Below the pieces are notes generated by a model that saw only the letters and a list, made by a program, of their open reading frames with translations, searched no databases and was not told where the DNA came from. Of a stretch of DNA of 64,000 nucleotides, positions 1 through 9,264 are shown in pieces. The number at the start of each line of letters is the position of its first letter. Position 1 is the first letter of the stretch. This DNA comes from Chryseobacterium sp. G0186 (GTDB taxonomy: Bacteria > Bacteroidota > Bacteroidia > Flavobacteriales > Weeksellaceae), in contig NZ_CP033918.1 in assembly GCF_003815675.1 (NCBI RefSeq), positions 1,550,001 to 1,614,000 of the forward strand, given 5' to 3'. A program made the translations under genes and the position numbers.

Positions 1-2
1 AT

Positions 3-209
3 GCAACCATCACTTTAATCACTCTGGTAGGTTACTCTGCAATGGGAGGAGCTGTAGGAGCCGGTGGATTGGGACAGGTAGGATATCAATATGGGTACAT
101 CGGTTATGATATTGTGATCATGAACACCGTCCTGATTTTGCTTGTTCTTCTTGTGTTTATCATACAATTCATGGGAGACAGATTATCTAAGAAGTTCGAC
201 CATAGATAA
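3..209 (+). CDS. metI: Methionine ABC transporter permease MetI, C-terminal fragment
   Basis: An open frame enters from the left edge and ends with TAA at 207-209, so only the last 68 residues are visible. The fragment has the glycine-rich stretch AMGGAVGAGGLGQVGYQYGY, typical of the end of the MetI/D-methionine permease domain, then one hydrophobic helix and a short charged tail ending in KKFDHR. MetI forms the inner-membrane channel of the MetNIQ importer. The methionine-binding lipoprotein gene metQ follows 75 bases downstream, which supports the identification. The ATPase gene metN should lie just outside the window. The partial length limits certainty about the exact substrate. Confidence 0.85.
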   Translation, partial: ATITLITLVGYSAMGGAVGAGGLGQVGYQYGYIGYDIVIMNTVLILLVLLVFIIQFMGDRLSKKFDHR

Positions 210-284
210 ATTGGAGAGTTTGAATGTGGGAGAATATTAAAGTATTTTACCTCATTATTTCTTTCAATAATTAAAAAATTGACA

Positions 285-1094
285 ATGAAAAAAATAAATA
301 TTTTAGGTTTTTTAGCTGCCGGATTATTACTATTCAATGCCTGTTCGGGAAGAAAGGATGACCCGAATTTTATCCGTGTGGGAATTACCTACGGACCGGA
401 GCAGGAAGTGGCTGAAGTAGCCAAAAAGGTAGCCAAGGAAAAGTACAATCTTGAAGTGGAACTGATTCCATTCAATGATTACGTGGTTCCCAATGAAGCC
501 CTAACCAACGGTGATATTGATGCCAATGCTTTCCAGCATCTTCCCTATTTGACAGAACAGTCGAAGCAGAGAGGGTATAATCTTGCTGTTGTAGGAAATA
601 CATTTGTTTACCCAATCGTTGCTTATTCCAAGAAGATCCAAAATATCAGTCAGTTGCAAAATGGAAGTACCATCGTTATTCCTAATGACCCTACCAATGG
701 AGGACGTTCATTGCTTCTGTTACAGAAAAACGGACTGCTTAAATTAAAGGATGGCATCGGACTGCTTCCAAAGGTTACTGATATTACAGAAAATCCAAAA
801 CAGTTGAAAATTATGGAGATTGAAGGGGCACAGATCCCGAGAGTTTTGGATGACAGAGATGTTGTAGTAGGAATCATCAACAATAATTTTGCTGCACAAG
901 CCGGATTGGACTCTGAAAAGCAAGGAATTTTTAAAGAGGACAAAGACTCTCCCTATGTAAACCTCGTCGTGACAAGACAGGATAATAAGAACAGCCAAAA
1001 GGTAAAAAACTTTGTAAAGGCCTTCCAATCTGATGAAGTAGAAAAGAAAGCTATTGAAGTCTTTAAAGGAGGAGCTGTGAAAGGATGGGATTAA
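285..1094 (+). CDS. metQ: Methionine-binding lipoprotein MetQ (NlpA family)
   Basis: The 269-residue protein starts with a lipoprotein signal peptide whose lipobox LFNAC places the lipidated cysteine at residue 20. An in-frame TTG lies two codons earlier, but the ATG at 285 gives the cleaner MKKIN start. The mature part has the NlpA/MetQ features 'VGITYGPEQEVAEVAKKVAKEK', 'NEALTNGDIDANAFQHLPYL' and 'VVGNTFVYPIVAYSKKI' (parts of longer conserved blocks). It is the substrate-capturing component of the methionine importer and should be anchored at the membrane surface. It follows the metI fragment and is probably in the same operon, closed by the hairpin at 1242-1273. Confidence 0.93.
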   Translation: MKKINILGFLAAGLLLFNACSGRKDDPNFIRVGITYGPEQEVAEVAKKVAKEKYNLEVELIPFNDYVVPNEALTNGDIDANAFQHLPYLTEQSKQRGYNLAVVGNTFVYPIVAYSKKIQNISQLQNGSTIVIPNDPTNGGRSLLLLQKNGLLKLKDGIGLLPKVTDITENPKQLKIMEIEGAQIPRVLDDRDVVVGIINNNFAAQAGLDSEKQGIFKEDKDSPYVNLVVTRQDNKNSQKVKNFVKAFQSDEVEKKAIEVFKGGAVKGWD

Positions 1095-1241
1095 AGTTTG
1101 AGGGTTGGAGAGTTGGAGAGTTTTTAGGGTCATAGAGTTTTAGAGCCTGATGATTATTGAAAGCTTAGCTTTTTCTTCCCCAATATTTTTATTCTTTTAG
1201 TATTTAATCACATCCACTTCCCGCTCTACCTTATAAGTAAA

Positions 1242-1273
1242 CAACTGCCCGCAAATTCGCAGGCAGTTTTTTT
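1242..1273 (+). terminator. Rho-independent terminator after metQ
   Basis: An ACTGCC...GGCAGT stem (1244-1249 with 1262-1267), extended by an inner GC/GC pair, encloses an AAATTC loop. It is followed by a run of seven T. It lies about 150 bases after the metQ stop. Confidence 0.75.
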
Positions 1274-1298
1274 ATGTTGAAAAATTTATTTTCTCAAT

Positions 1299-1328
1299 TT
1301 GAGATAATAAAAATTTTCTTTACTTTTG
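1299..1328 (+). promoter_or_regulatory. Bacteroidota-type promoter of the beta-glucosidase gene
   Basis: TACTTTTG at 1321-1328 matches the -7 consensus TAnnTTTG. A TTG at 1299-1301 lies 19 bases upstream, as expected for the -33 element. The start codon of the GH3 gene follows 23 bases later. Confidence 0.65.
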
Positions 1329-1351
1329 CTTCAATCAAATAAAAAGGCATT

Positions 1352-3613
1352 ATGTTAAAGAAAACCGCCATTGTAAGTTTATTCACCCTTATTTCTGTTT
1401 CTTATATGGCCCAGAACACTACTCAACCCGTTTATTTAGATGAATCGAAACCTGTAGAACAGCGTATTCAGGATGCTCTTTCCAGAATGACACTGGAAGA
1501 GAAAGTAGCAATGCTTCATGCACAATCGAAATTCAGCTCACCGGGGGTTCCAAGATTAGGAATTCCTGAATTCTGGACTACAGACGGGCCTCATGGGGTT
1601 CGCCCAGAGGTAATGTGGGATGAATGGGACCAGGCAGGATGGACCAATGACTCCATTATCGCCTACCCTGCTCTAACGGCATTATCTGCAACATGGAATA
1701 AAAAAATGTCATGGAATTATGGTAAAGCTTTGGGAGAAGAAGCTCGTTACAGAAAGAAAGATATTCTTCTGGGGCCTGGAGTTAACATTTACAGAACTCC
1801 TCTGAACGGAAGAAATTTTGAATACATGGGTGAAGACCCTTATCTGACCTCAAAAATGGTGGTTCCTTACATCAAAGGAGTACAATCTAACGGAGTAGCA
1901 ACTTCTGTAAAACATTTTGCCCTAAACAATCAGGAAATGTTCCGTCACACCAGCAATGTAAATGTGGATGACAGAACGCTTTATGAAATTTATCTTCCAC
2001 CTTTCAAGGCAGCAGTGACTGAAGGGGATTCCTGGACGATTATGGGAGCTTATGATATGTACAAAGGCCAATATGCCAGCCAAAACCAATATCTATTAAA
2101 TGATATTTTAAAGAAAGAATGGAATTATAAAGGCGTTGTAGTATCCGACTGGGGTGCTGTAAACAATACCGAACAGGCCATTCACAACGGATTGGATCTT
2201 GAATTCGGATCATGGACAAACGGACTTTCTGCAGGAACTAAAAATGCCTACGATAATTATTATCTGGCTAAACCTTATCTTGATTTGATTAAAGCAGGAA
2301 AAGTAGGCACTACAGAACTGGACGATAAAGTAACCCGCTTGCTTCGTCTTGCCTATAAAACCACCATGAACAGGAATAAACCTTTCGGAAATATTGCCTC
2401 TGAAGAGCATAAGGCAATTGCAAAGGAAATTGGGGAAGAAGGAATTGTTTTGCTTAAAAACCAAGGAAATATACTTCCTATTGATATCAACAAGGCTAAA
2501 AAAATTGCCGTTATTGGCGAAAATGCCATTAAAATTATGACCGTAGGTGGTGGTTCATCATCATTAAAGGTAAAATATGAAACACTTCCATTAGACGGAA
2601 TTAAATCCAGATTTGGAAAGCAAGCAGATGTGCAATATGCTAGAGGCTATGTAGGTGATATCGGCGGGGAATACAATGGTGTAAAATCCGGACAGGATCT
2701 GAAAGAAACCCGCTCAGAAGCAGAATTACTGAACGAAGCTGTAGAATTGGCAAAAAAATCAGACTATGTAATTTTTGTTGGCGGACTGAACAAATCAGAC
2801 TTCCAGGATAGTGAGGGCAACGACAGAAAAAGCTACGGGTTACCTTATAATCAGGACAACTTAATTTCTGCCCTTTCAAAGGCGAATAAAAACCTTGCTG
2901 TAGTCTTGGTTTCAGGAAATGCTGTAGCGATGCCTTGGATTAAAGAAGTTCCGACTGTTTTACAATCGTGGTACTTGGGTTCTGAAGCTGGAAATTCCAT
3001 CGCCTCTGTACTCGCCGGAGATGCTAACCCTTCAGGAAAGCTTCCCTTCACATTCCCAGTAAAGCTTGAGGACAACTCTGCCCACAAGCTTGGAGAATAC
3101 CCAGGACAGAAAGAAGAGTTTGCCGCCGGAAAAGGTAAAGATCAGAAGAACCCAATCAACATTACTTATAACGAAGGCGTGTTTGTAGGATACCGTTGGC
3201 ATGATACCAAAAATATTAAGCCTCTTTTCAGCTTCGGGCACGGATTGAGCTATACAACCTTTGAGTTTGGAAAGGCAAAAGCGGATAAAACAACGCTGGC
3301 ACAAAATGATACGATCACTTTTACCGTGACCGTTAAAAATACAGGTAAAAAAGCAGGAGCCGAAGTTGCACAGCTTTATATCAGTGACTTAAAATCATCT
3401 GTTCCCCGCCCTGCTAAGGAGCTGAAAGGGTTTGAAAAGGTATATTTAAATCCTGGTGAACAAAAAGAAGTTACTTTTACCATCGATAAAACTGCATTGA
3501 GTTATTTTGATGCCGGAAAACATGATTGGGTTGCAGAACCTGGCGATTTTGAAGCATTGATCGGAAATTCTTCAGATGCCATTAAAACAAAAGTGAAGTT
3601 TACACTGAAATAG
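1352..3613 (+). CDS. bglX: Secreted beta-glucosidase, glycoside hydrolase family 3
   Basis: The 753-residue protein has a signal peptide ending near residue 21 (SYMAQ). The GH3 N-terminal barrel follows, with the nucleophile motif VVVSDWGAVNN and catalytic Asp266. After it come the GH3 C-terminal alpha/beta domain (about 370-600) and a fibronectin-III-like domain at the end (about 650-750, 'NTGKKAGAEVAQLYI'). These enzymes release terminal glucose or related sugars from oligosaccharides in the periplasm or outside the cell. The length and domain order match BglX-type enzymes. It appears monocistronic, with its own promoter and a terminator at 3668-3697. The exact sugar specificity cannot be read from the sequence. 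Confidence 0.92.
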   Translation: MLKKTAIVSLFTLISVSYMAQNTTQPVYLDESKPVEQRIQDALSRMTLEEKVAMLHAQSKFSSPGVPRLGIPEFWTTDGPHGVRPEVMWDEWDQAGWTNDSIIAYPALTALSATWNKKMSWNYGKALGEEARYRKKDILLGPGVNIYRTPLNGRNFEYMGEDPYLTSKMVVPYIKGVQSNGVATSVKHFALNNQEMFRHTSNVNVDDRTLYEIYLPPFKAAVTEGDSWTIMGAYDMYKGQYASQNQYLLNDILKKEWNYKGVVVSDWGAVNNTEQAIHNGLDLEFGSWTNGLSAGTKNAYDNYYLAKPYLDLIKAGKVGTTELDDKVTRLLRLAYKTTMNRNKPFGNIASEEHKAIAKEIGEEGIVLLKNQGNILPIDINKAKKIAVIGENAIKIMTVGGGSSSLKVKYETLPLDGIKSRFGKQADVQYARGYVGDIGGEYNGVKSGQDLKETRSEAELLNEAVELAKKSDYVIFVGGLNKSDFQDSEGNDRKSYGLPYNQDNLISALSKANKNLAVVLVSGNAVAMPWIKEVPTVLQSWYLGSEAGNSIASVLAGDANPSGKLPFTFPVKLEDNSAHKLGEYPGQKEEFAAGKGKDQKNPINITYNEGVFVGYRWHDTKNIKPLFSFGHGLSYTTFEFGKAKADKTTLAQNDTITFTVTVKNTGKKAGAEVAQLYISDLKSSVPRPAKELKGFEKVYLNPGEQKEVTFTIDKTALSYFDAGKHDWVAEPGDFEALIGNSSDAIKTKVKFTLK

Positions 3614-3667
3614 TCTAAACAAGAAGTTGATAGAATGAAGACGGAAATTAATTTGTAGAAATGTTGT

Positions 3668-3697
3668 AAAGCAGGTTTCAGATTGGAACCTGCTTTT
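3668..3697 (+). terminator. Terminator after the GH3 gene
   Basis: AAGCAGGTT pairs with AACCTGCTT around a short loop and is followed by a T-rich run. It lies 55 bases after the stop codon and directly before the tandem repeat array. Confidence 0.8.
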
Positions 3698-3713
3698 TTA
3701 TTTTTTATACAGC

Positions 3714-4610
3714 CAAAAAAGATCTGCCCAATTTGCAAAATCTACGAGAGATAAATGAAACGCAAAGAAAATATGGAAAAAACCACAGAGAATCTCTTTT
3801 CTAATCTTACTTTTTTTGTGTCTCTCGCAGATTAAGCTGATAACGCAGATTTTTTAAAATTCAGCAGATTGAAACCTGCTTCTTTTGATTCTTATGTAAC
3901 CAAAAAAGATCTGCTCAATTTGCGAAATCTGCGAGAGATAAATGAAACGCAAAGAAAATATGGAAAAAACCACAGAGAATCTCTTTTCTAATCTTACTTT
4001 TTTTGTGTCTCTCGCAGATTAAGCTGATAACGTAGATTTTTTAAAATTCAGCAGATTGAAACCTGCTTCTTTTGATTCTTATGTAACCAAAAAAGATCTG
4101 CTCAATTTGCGAAATCTGCGAGAGATAAATGAAACGCAAAGAAAATATGGAAAAAACCACAGAGAATCTCTTTTCTAATCTTACTTTTTTTGTGTCTCTC
4201 GCAGATTAAGCTGATAACGCAGATTTTTTAAAATTCAGCAGATTGAAACCTGCTTCTTTTGATTCTTATGTAACCAAAAAAGATCTGCTCAATTTGCGAA
4301 ATCTGCGAGAGATAAATGAAACGCAAAGAAAATATGGAAAAAACCACAGAGAATCTCTTTTCTAATCTTACTTTTTTGTGTCTCTCGCAGATTAAGCTGA
4401 TAACGCAGATTTTTTTAAAGTTCAGCAGATTGAAACCTGCTTCTTTTGATTCTTATGTAGCCAAAAAAGATCTGCCCAATTTGCGAAATCTGCGAGAGAT
4501 AAAATGAAATACAAAAAATATGAGGAAACCCACAGAGAATCTCTTTTCTAATCTTACTTTTTTATTGCTCTCGCTGATCAAGCTGATAACGCAGATTTTT
4601 TTAAAGTTCA
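3714..4610. repeat. Five-copy tandem repeat with a 187-bp period
   Basis: Units begin with CAAAAAAGATCTGC at 3714, 3901, 4088, 4275 and 4462, exactly 187 bases apart. Copies 2 to 4 are almost identical. Copies 1 and 5 have diverged, and copy 5 is cut short near 4610. Each unit contains an inverted repeat, AATCTGCGAGAGA and TCTCTCGCAGATT (for example 3926-3938 and 4008-4020), separated by 69 bases. Each unit also carries a GAAACCTGCTT tail resembling half of the preceding terminator stem. The array is non-coding and lies between the terminators of two convergent genes. Confidence 0.95.
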
Positions 4611-4634
4611 GATAGCGAGTTACCACATTAAAAA

Positions 4635-4721
<87 letters not shown>

Positions 4722-4729
4722 CATCACTC

Positions 4730-6916
4730 CTATTTTCCTCCTCCGGAATTCTTTTCCACATCGGTTTTCGTATTCCCTTTTACCTTTTGATTTCCAAAAC
4801 GTTTCACAAATGTAAGAGAAACCCCATACCAGTCCCATTTTGAATAATCTCTGTAGGTTCCATCCTGGCTATAGGTGGTATTGTCGCCATATGGTCTTTT
4901 AAAAATATTCATCAGCTGCAAGCTGACTTCCATCTGTGTTTTAGGGAATATTTTGGTCGCTGAAATATTATGAAACACGTTGGTATTATTCGCATAAGAA
5001 TTTCCGTTATTCTGATTGGAAATTTCCATCCAGGCGCTTAGATTAATATTCTTATTGAAAAGATTGGAATAAGAAACATTGGCAGAACCACCCCAGTAAC
5101 TGATGTAATCTTTACCTCCTATTTCATTTTTTTGATTAAAATCTTTATTATTAATGTAGTACCATCCAAACCCAACATTTACATTCAGTTTATTCTTCAG
5201 GAAATTCTGATTGGTGTTTGCAAAAGCATAAAACTTTTCAACCTTACCATTGAAATTCCCCGGAAGAAAAACATTTCTCCCATTTTCAGTGGAATAAGTA
5301 GTCCAGTAATCCTGATTGGTATGCATATATCTTGCAGAGATAAAATATTTTTTCAGGATTCCGAATTTCATATGGAGTCTGTCGTTCGGATTGGGATTCA
5401 AATCCATATTTCCTCTGGAAAAAGTTCCGTCAATAGAAGGTACTAGAAAAGGATTGAATTCTGAATACCATGGTCTCCATATAGTACGATTGTAAGTTAA
5501 ACTCAAATCATATTTATCTGAAAAAGTATATTTCAGTAACAAATTGGGAAGAAAAGTACCATAGGAATCCTTTCTTTCTGTTCCTGCAACATCCTGTCTT
5601 ACGGTAAAGTCTATATATTCATAACGAAGTCCGATTCTGGCTTCCAGCTTCTTGAAAAACGTTTTGCTATAGTTGGCATATACAGAACTGATATTATCCT
5701 TATAATGGAATCTATCATTTCTGGCAAGCCCTTTAAATTCAGATTCAGAATCTGGATCAGCATCAGCAGCGTCCAGACTGTATCCATATAAGTTATTCGG
5801 AATAACATGATTATTGAAATCCGTTTTCGCTCCTACTTCAATAGTTCCTCCAGATTTCCCCAGTGGCTGGGTATAATCTACCTTTATGTAGTAATTACGC
5901 ATCTGGTTATCGCTAAGGCTTCCTATCTCCTGAAGCTCTTTTAATGTTTTCTTATTGATAAGCTCATCATTATTGTTTCCCGTATAATTTGTTCCGATAT
6001 TGACATCAAGGATTCTGTTTTTTTCCTTGTCATAATATTTATAAAAAGCATTGGTTCCCAAAGTACGGTTAAGCCCATTTGCAGTTTGTATCAAATGATA
6101 AGCATCCTGTAAATCTCCATTTTTATATTCAGTACCCTCTGTATCTGATCTGGATGAATTCCTGCTCTGATAATATTCCAGAATAAGTCCTACATTATTT
6201 TTATCATTGATCTCAAATTCCGAAGTGGAAGAAAAGGAAGGACTTTGACTTCTGTTTTCGGTTTCAAAATCCAGGTTTCTATCCTTGTTGTTTTTATCGT
6301 ATGAAACAATGTTTTTGAAGCCTTTTTCTACATAGGTATTATCGCCATAGCTTCCGATAAACGTTTGGGTAAAACGTTTCTTGTGATAATTAAGGTTAAA
6401 GTTGGTATACTGTGAGTTTTTCGTGCTCTGTCTGTTGTTAAGTGAAATACTCCCTTTTATCCCTTCATCATCTCTTTTTTTCAATACAATATTAATCACT
6501 GATCCGGAAGTTTCATACCGTGATGATGGGCTTGTAATGACCTCAATTTTCAACAGATTGTCTGCGGGAATTGTTTTAAGATATTCCTTCAATTCTTTTC
6601 CTGTAAAAACAGATTTCCGGTCATTAATATAGACCGTTACATTCTGTCCTTCTGCTTTTACCGCATCATTATTATCTATGTTTACCAGAGGGGTCATTCT
6701 AAGAACGTCCCAAGTTGTATTTCCTGCCAGGATAGCACTGTTTGCCACATTAAAAACGGTTCGGTCTACCTTGGACTCTACTGTTGGTTTACGGGCGACC
6801 AATGTAACCGCTTCTATTTCTTTCGCCTCTGCCTTTACAGTATCTTTCACAGTCTGGGTCTGGGCTAAAGCCAGGGAACCCGTTAATACTGCGATAGGAA
6901 ATAAGATTATCTTCAT
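4730..6916 (-). CDS. Outer-membrane beta-barrel protein, TonB-dependent receptor-like
   Basis: The 728-residue protein has a signal peptide (MKIILFPIAVLTGSLALAQ). A plug-like domain with 'WDVLRMTPLVNIDNNDAVKAEGQNVTVYIN' elements and 'ITSPSSRYETSGSVINIVLKK' (parts of longer motifs) follows, then a long barrel with many alternating aromatic strands. This matches the outer-membrane barrel family that pairs a TonB plug with a large C-terminal barrel. The carboxypeptidase-regulatory-like domain common at the N-terminus of such Bacteroidota receptors is absent. There is no SusD partner, so the substrate is unknown. The gene stands alone, and its 3' end abuts a GATA microsatellite and a terminator. 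Confidence 0.8.
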   Translation of the reverse strand: MKIILFPIAVLTGSLALAQTQTVKDTVKAEAKEIEAVTLVARKPTVESKVDRTVFNVANSAILAGNTTWDVLRMTPLVNIDNNDAVKAEGQNVTVYINDRKSVFTGKELKEYLKTIPADNLLKIEVITSPSSRYETSGSVINIVLKKRDDEGIKGSISLNNRQSTKNSQYTNFNLNYHKKRFTQTFIGSYGDNTYVEKGFKNIVSYDKNNKDRNLDFETENRSQSPSFSSTSEFEINDKNNVGLILEYYQSRNSSRSDTEGTEYKNGDLQDAYHLIQTANGLNRTLGTNAFYKYYDKEKNRILDVNIGTNYTGNNNDELINKKTLKELQEIGSLSDNQMRNYYIKVDYTQPLGKSGGTIEVGAKTDFNNHVIPNNLYGYSLDAADADPDSESEFKGLARNDRFHYKDNISSVYANYSKTFFKKLEARIGLRYEYIDFTVRQDVAGTERKDSYGTFLPNLLLKYTFSDKYDLSLTYNRTIWRPWYSEFNPFLVPSIDGTFSRGNMDLNPNPNDRLHMKFGILKKYFISARYMHTNQDYWTTYSTENGRNVFLPGNFNGKVEKFYAFANTNQNFLKNKLNVNVGFGWYYINNKDFNQKNEIGGKDYISYWGGSANVSYSNLFNKNINLSAWMEISNQNNGNSYANNTNVFHNISATKIFPKTQMEVSLQLMNIFKRPYGDNTTYSQDGTYRDYSKWDWYGVSLTFVKRFGNQKVKGNTKTDVEKNSGGGK

Positions 6917-7150
6917 GTGAAATTTTAGTTTATACTATAAGACCACCGGCATGAGGTATTTGTTACATCAAAAAGTAAAAAAAACAAAATAAATACTTAA
7001 TTCTTAATAAGATAGATATATTCGTTTTATGAATAAATGAATAAAATAAATTTAATAATTCACAAAAATTTAAAAAAAACAAATTATACCAAATGTATTC
7101 ACAAAAAATTACCACAAAACAACAATTAACTCCATGCCAATTGTATTCAT
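6917..7150. other. AT-rich intergenic region upstream of the receptor gene
   Basis: This stretch should hold the promoter of the minus-strand receptor gene. I found no full TAnnTTTG match in it. It is dominated by A and T runs and has no coding potential. Confidence 0.5.
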
Positions 7151-7176
7151 AAAAAAAGCCCGGATCTCACCCGGGC
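7151..7176 (-). terminator. Terminator after the DUF2652 gene
   Basis: GCCCGG (7158-7163) pairs with CCGGGC (7171-7176). On the minus strand the stem is followed by seven T residues. It lies 45 bases after the stop codon of the gene at 7221-7775. Confidence 0.85.
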
Positions 7177-7220
7177 CGCTAGCAATAGCAAATTTACAAG
7201 GATTAATATTAAAAAATATG

Positions 7221-7775
7221 CTAGTTTACATTCTCAAAATAATGGATGACTCCTACTTCCGGCAAATGAAGTTGATCTGTATTAAAATCAGCTTCCTGGT
7301 TTTTGCTGTTTTCTAAAAAGGAATTACTGAACAGTGCATATGAAGGCTGCTCGGCCAATCCGTTTTTCAAAAGCTGATGAGCCTCCACAATTGTTTTTCC
7401 ATATAATTTTCTGAAGCTCCCAATATTATATTGCGAAAATGCTCCATAATGCACAATAAACTTCAGAGATAAATCTATGGTGGTACTTAAGCTTTTACTC
7501 AATTCCTTTATTTTTCGGTTGAATGCATTTCTCATTTTCCAAAGCATCCTTGAAATACTTTGATAAGATGGATTTTCATCGTAGCGATAAAATAAAATGG
7601 CATCTCCTTCTATTTCGGAAATCTCAAAATACTGATCATTCATGTCAATCAGTGTAGATAGTAGTTGTCTTACAATATATTCTCCTGTATAAAGTTTTGT
7701 ATTGAACACAAATTCTGTAAATCCGCTGAAATCCGGAATTAGAATGATACCCTCCTGTATATTTGTATTCTTCAT
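7221..7775 (-). CDS. DUF2652 protein, class III cyclase-like fold
   Basis: The 184-residue protein begins 'EGIILIPDFSGFTEFV' and later has 'EIEGDAILFYRY'. The first motif resembles the start of class III adenylate/guanylate cyclase domains, and the second resembles the metal-binding strand of that fold. These are hallmarks of the DUF2652 family, whose function is not established. No signal peptide or membrane segment is visible, so it should be cytoplasmic. It lies downstream of the efflux operon on the same strand, but the terminator at 7790-7824 separates them. Whether it has any cyclase activity cannot be judged here. Confidence 0.7.
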   Translation of the reverse strand: MKNTNIQEGIILIPDFSGFTEFVFNTKLYTGEYIVRQLLSTLIDMNDQYFEISEIEGDAILFYRYDENPSYQSISRMLWKMRNAFNRKIKELSKSLSTTIDLSLKFIVHYGAFSQYNIGSFRKLYGKTIVEAHQLLKNGLAEQPSYALFSNSFLENSKNQEADFNTDQLHLPEVGVIHYFENVN

Positions 7776-7789
7776 AATGATGTTGGATT

Positions 7790-7824
7790 AAAAACCTGCT
7801 GCATCATGATAGACGAAGCAGGTT
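7790..7824 (-). terminator. Terminator of the RND efflux operon
   Basis: AACCTGCT (7793-7800) pairs with AGCAGGTT (7817-7824). Read on the minus strand, the stem is followed by five T residues. It lies 11 bases after the stop of the outer-membrane channel gene. Confidence 0.8.
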
Positions 7825-7834
7825 CAATTTTACT

Positions 7835-9247
7835 TTATTGCCAGCCACCTCCTACAGAACGGTAGAGAGCAGTTATCGCATTCAGTCGTTGAGCTTTTAG
7901 GGAAGCCAGTTCCAGTTCAGTCTGAAGTTTATTAGTTTGCACCAAGATCACTTCTACATAAGTAGCTGAATTATACTTAAATAAAAGGTCAGCTTTCTTT
8001 ACGGCATCATTAGACTTCACCACCAGACCCTCAGCAATTTTCTGTTGCTCTTCCAGCTTTTGAATTTGCACCAACGCATCAGAAACCTCTCCTACAGCCT
8101 TTAAAACAGATTGTTTAAAGCCTATTTCAGCCTGATCTGCCAATACCTTAGACTGTTCATATTGAGTCTTCAGTTGTTTTCCATTCAAAATAGGTTGCGC
8201 AATGGCACCGGCAGCCATTCCGAAAAGAGATCCAGGAACACTGAACCATTTACTGATCTGGAAAGCATTCACTCCGCCCTGAGCGGTAATATTCAATGAT
8301 GGATACATATTCATTTTTGCAACGTGAATAGCAGCAGCACTTTTTCTTACTTCAAGTTCAGCTGTTTTGATATCCGGTCTGTAGCTTAATAATTCCGAAG
8401 GAACTCCTGCAGAAATATGATCCGGGGACTGAACCGTATTCAGGCTGGCGCTTCTTTCAATCTTCTCGGGCATAGAACCCGTCAACAGACTTAAGGCATT
8501 TTCCTGTGTTGTAATAGAGCCTTCAATAGCCGGAATCGATTTTAAGATCTGATCTTTTACAATCTCCTGCTGCTTAACCGCCAAAGCGGTTGTTAATCCA
8601 ACTTCCTGTTGCTTCATCAAAAACTTCAATGTATTATCTGCATAGGTCAGGTTAGATTTTGTAATCTCCAATTGAGTATCCAACATCAACAGATTATAAT
8701 ATCCCTGTACTACAGCTGCCACCAATTGGGTTTTTACCGCCTTTGCTGCTTCCTGAGTTTTAAGATATTCTGACAATGCCTGTTCCTTTCTTCCTTTTAT
8801 CTTTCCCCAGATATCTGCTTCCCATGAGAAATTAAGGGCTGCCGTATAATCTTCCATATACCTTTTCCCCATAAACTGTCCTGCCATCATCCCGTTCATA
8901 CTGTTATCCGATGGTCTGCTGATGCTCCCATTAGCAGTAGCCGTAACGGTAGGTACATTTCCCCATTTGCTTTGAGTATAGGCTAATGAAGCAAATTCTA
9001 TCTGCTTTAAAGCCACCAGAAGATCATTATTCTGTACCATGGCTTTATCGATCAGCCCAACCAGAACAGGATCCTTGAAAAAATCCCTGTACCCGATTTT
9101 GGCAATATTATCATTTTGCTCAACCACAATACTGTCATTTCTGAAAGCCACAGGCATCTTCACTTCAGGCTGTTCATACTTCTGAACTTTACATGAAATG
9201 GCTGTTCCTGAAATGAATGCGATGTATGCTATATTTTTAATTTTCAT
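7835..9247 (-). CDS. RND efflux outer-membrane channel lipoprotein (TolC/OprM-like, NodT family)
   Basis: The 470-residue protein begins with a lipoprotein signal whose lipobox AISC gives Cys19. An open frame extends ten codons upstream into the pump gene. I chose the ATG at 9247 because MKIKN starts the signal peptide; the ATG at 9259 is also possible. The protein has the two repeated OEP halves with long amphipathic helices, for example 'YNLLMLDTQLEITKSNL' and 'RPDIKTAELEVRKSAAAI'. It forms the outer-membrane exit duct of a tripartite pump. It is the last gene of the adaptor-pump-channel operon, 17 bases after the pump stop. Confidence 0.9.
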   Translation of the reverse strand: MKIKNIAYIAFISGTAISCKVQKYEQPEVKMPVAFRNDSIVVEQNDNIAKIGYRDFFKDPVLVGLIDKAMVQNNDLLVALKQIEFASLAYTQSKWGNVPTVTATANGSISRPSDNSMNGMMAGQFMGKRYMEDYTAALNFSWEADIWGKIKGRKEQALSEYLKTQEAAKAVKTQLVAAVVQGYYNLLMLDTQLEITKSNLTYADNTLKFLMKQQEVGLTTALAVKQQEIVKDQILKSIPAIEGSITTQENALSLLTGSMPEKIERSASLNTVQSPDHISAGVPSELLSYRPDIKTAELEVRKSAAAIHVAKMNMYPSLNITAQGGVNAFQISKWFSVPGSLFGMAAGAIAQPILNGKQLKTQYEQSKVLADQAEIGFKQSVLKAVGEVSDALVQIQKLEEQQKIAEGLVVKSNDAVKKADLLFKYNSATYVEVILVQTNKLQTELELASLKAQRLNAITALYRSVGGGWQ

Positions 9248-9264
9248 TTTTAAAATCATTTGAA

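Noticed and set aside
744..1133. Minus-strand frame opposite metQ
   Set aside because: It is a shadow of the metQ coding sequence with no family features.
4316..4507. 63-codon plus-strand frame inside the 187-bp repeats
   Set aside because: It is created by repeat sequence, is broken in other copies, and has no protein-like features.
3714..4610. Tandem repeat as a CRISPR array
   Set aside because: The repeated unit is the whole 187-base period, with no unique spacers and no cas genes nearby.
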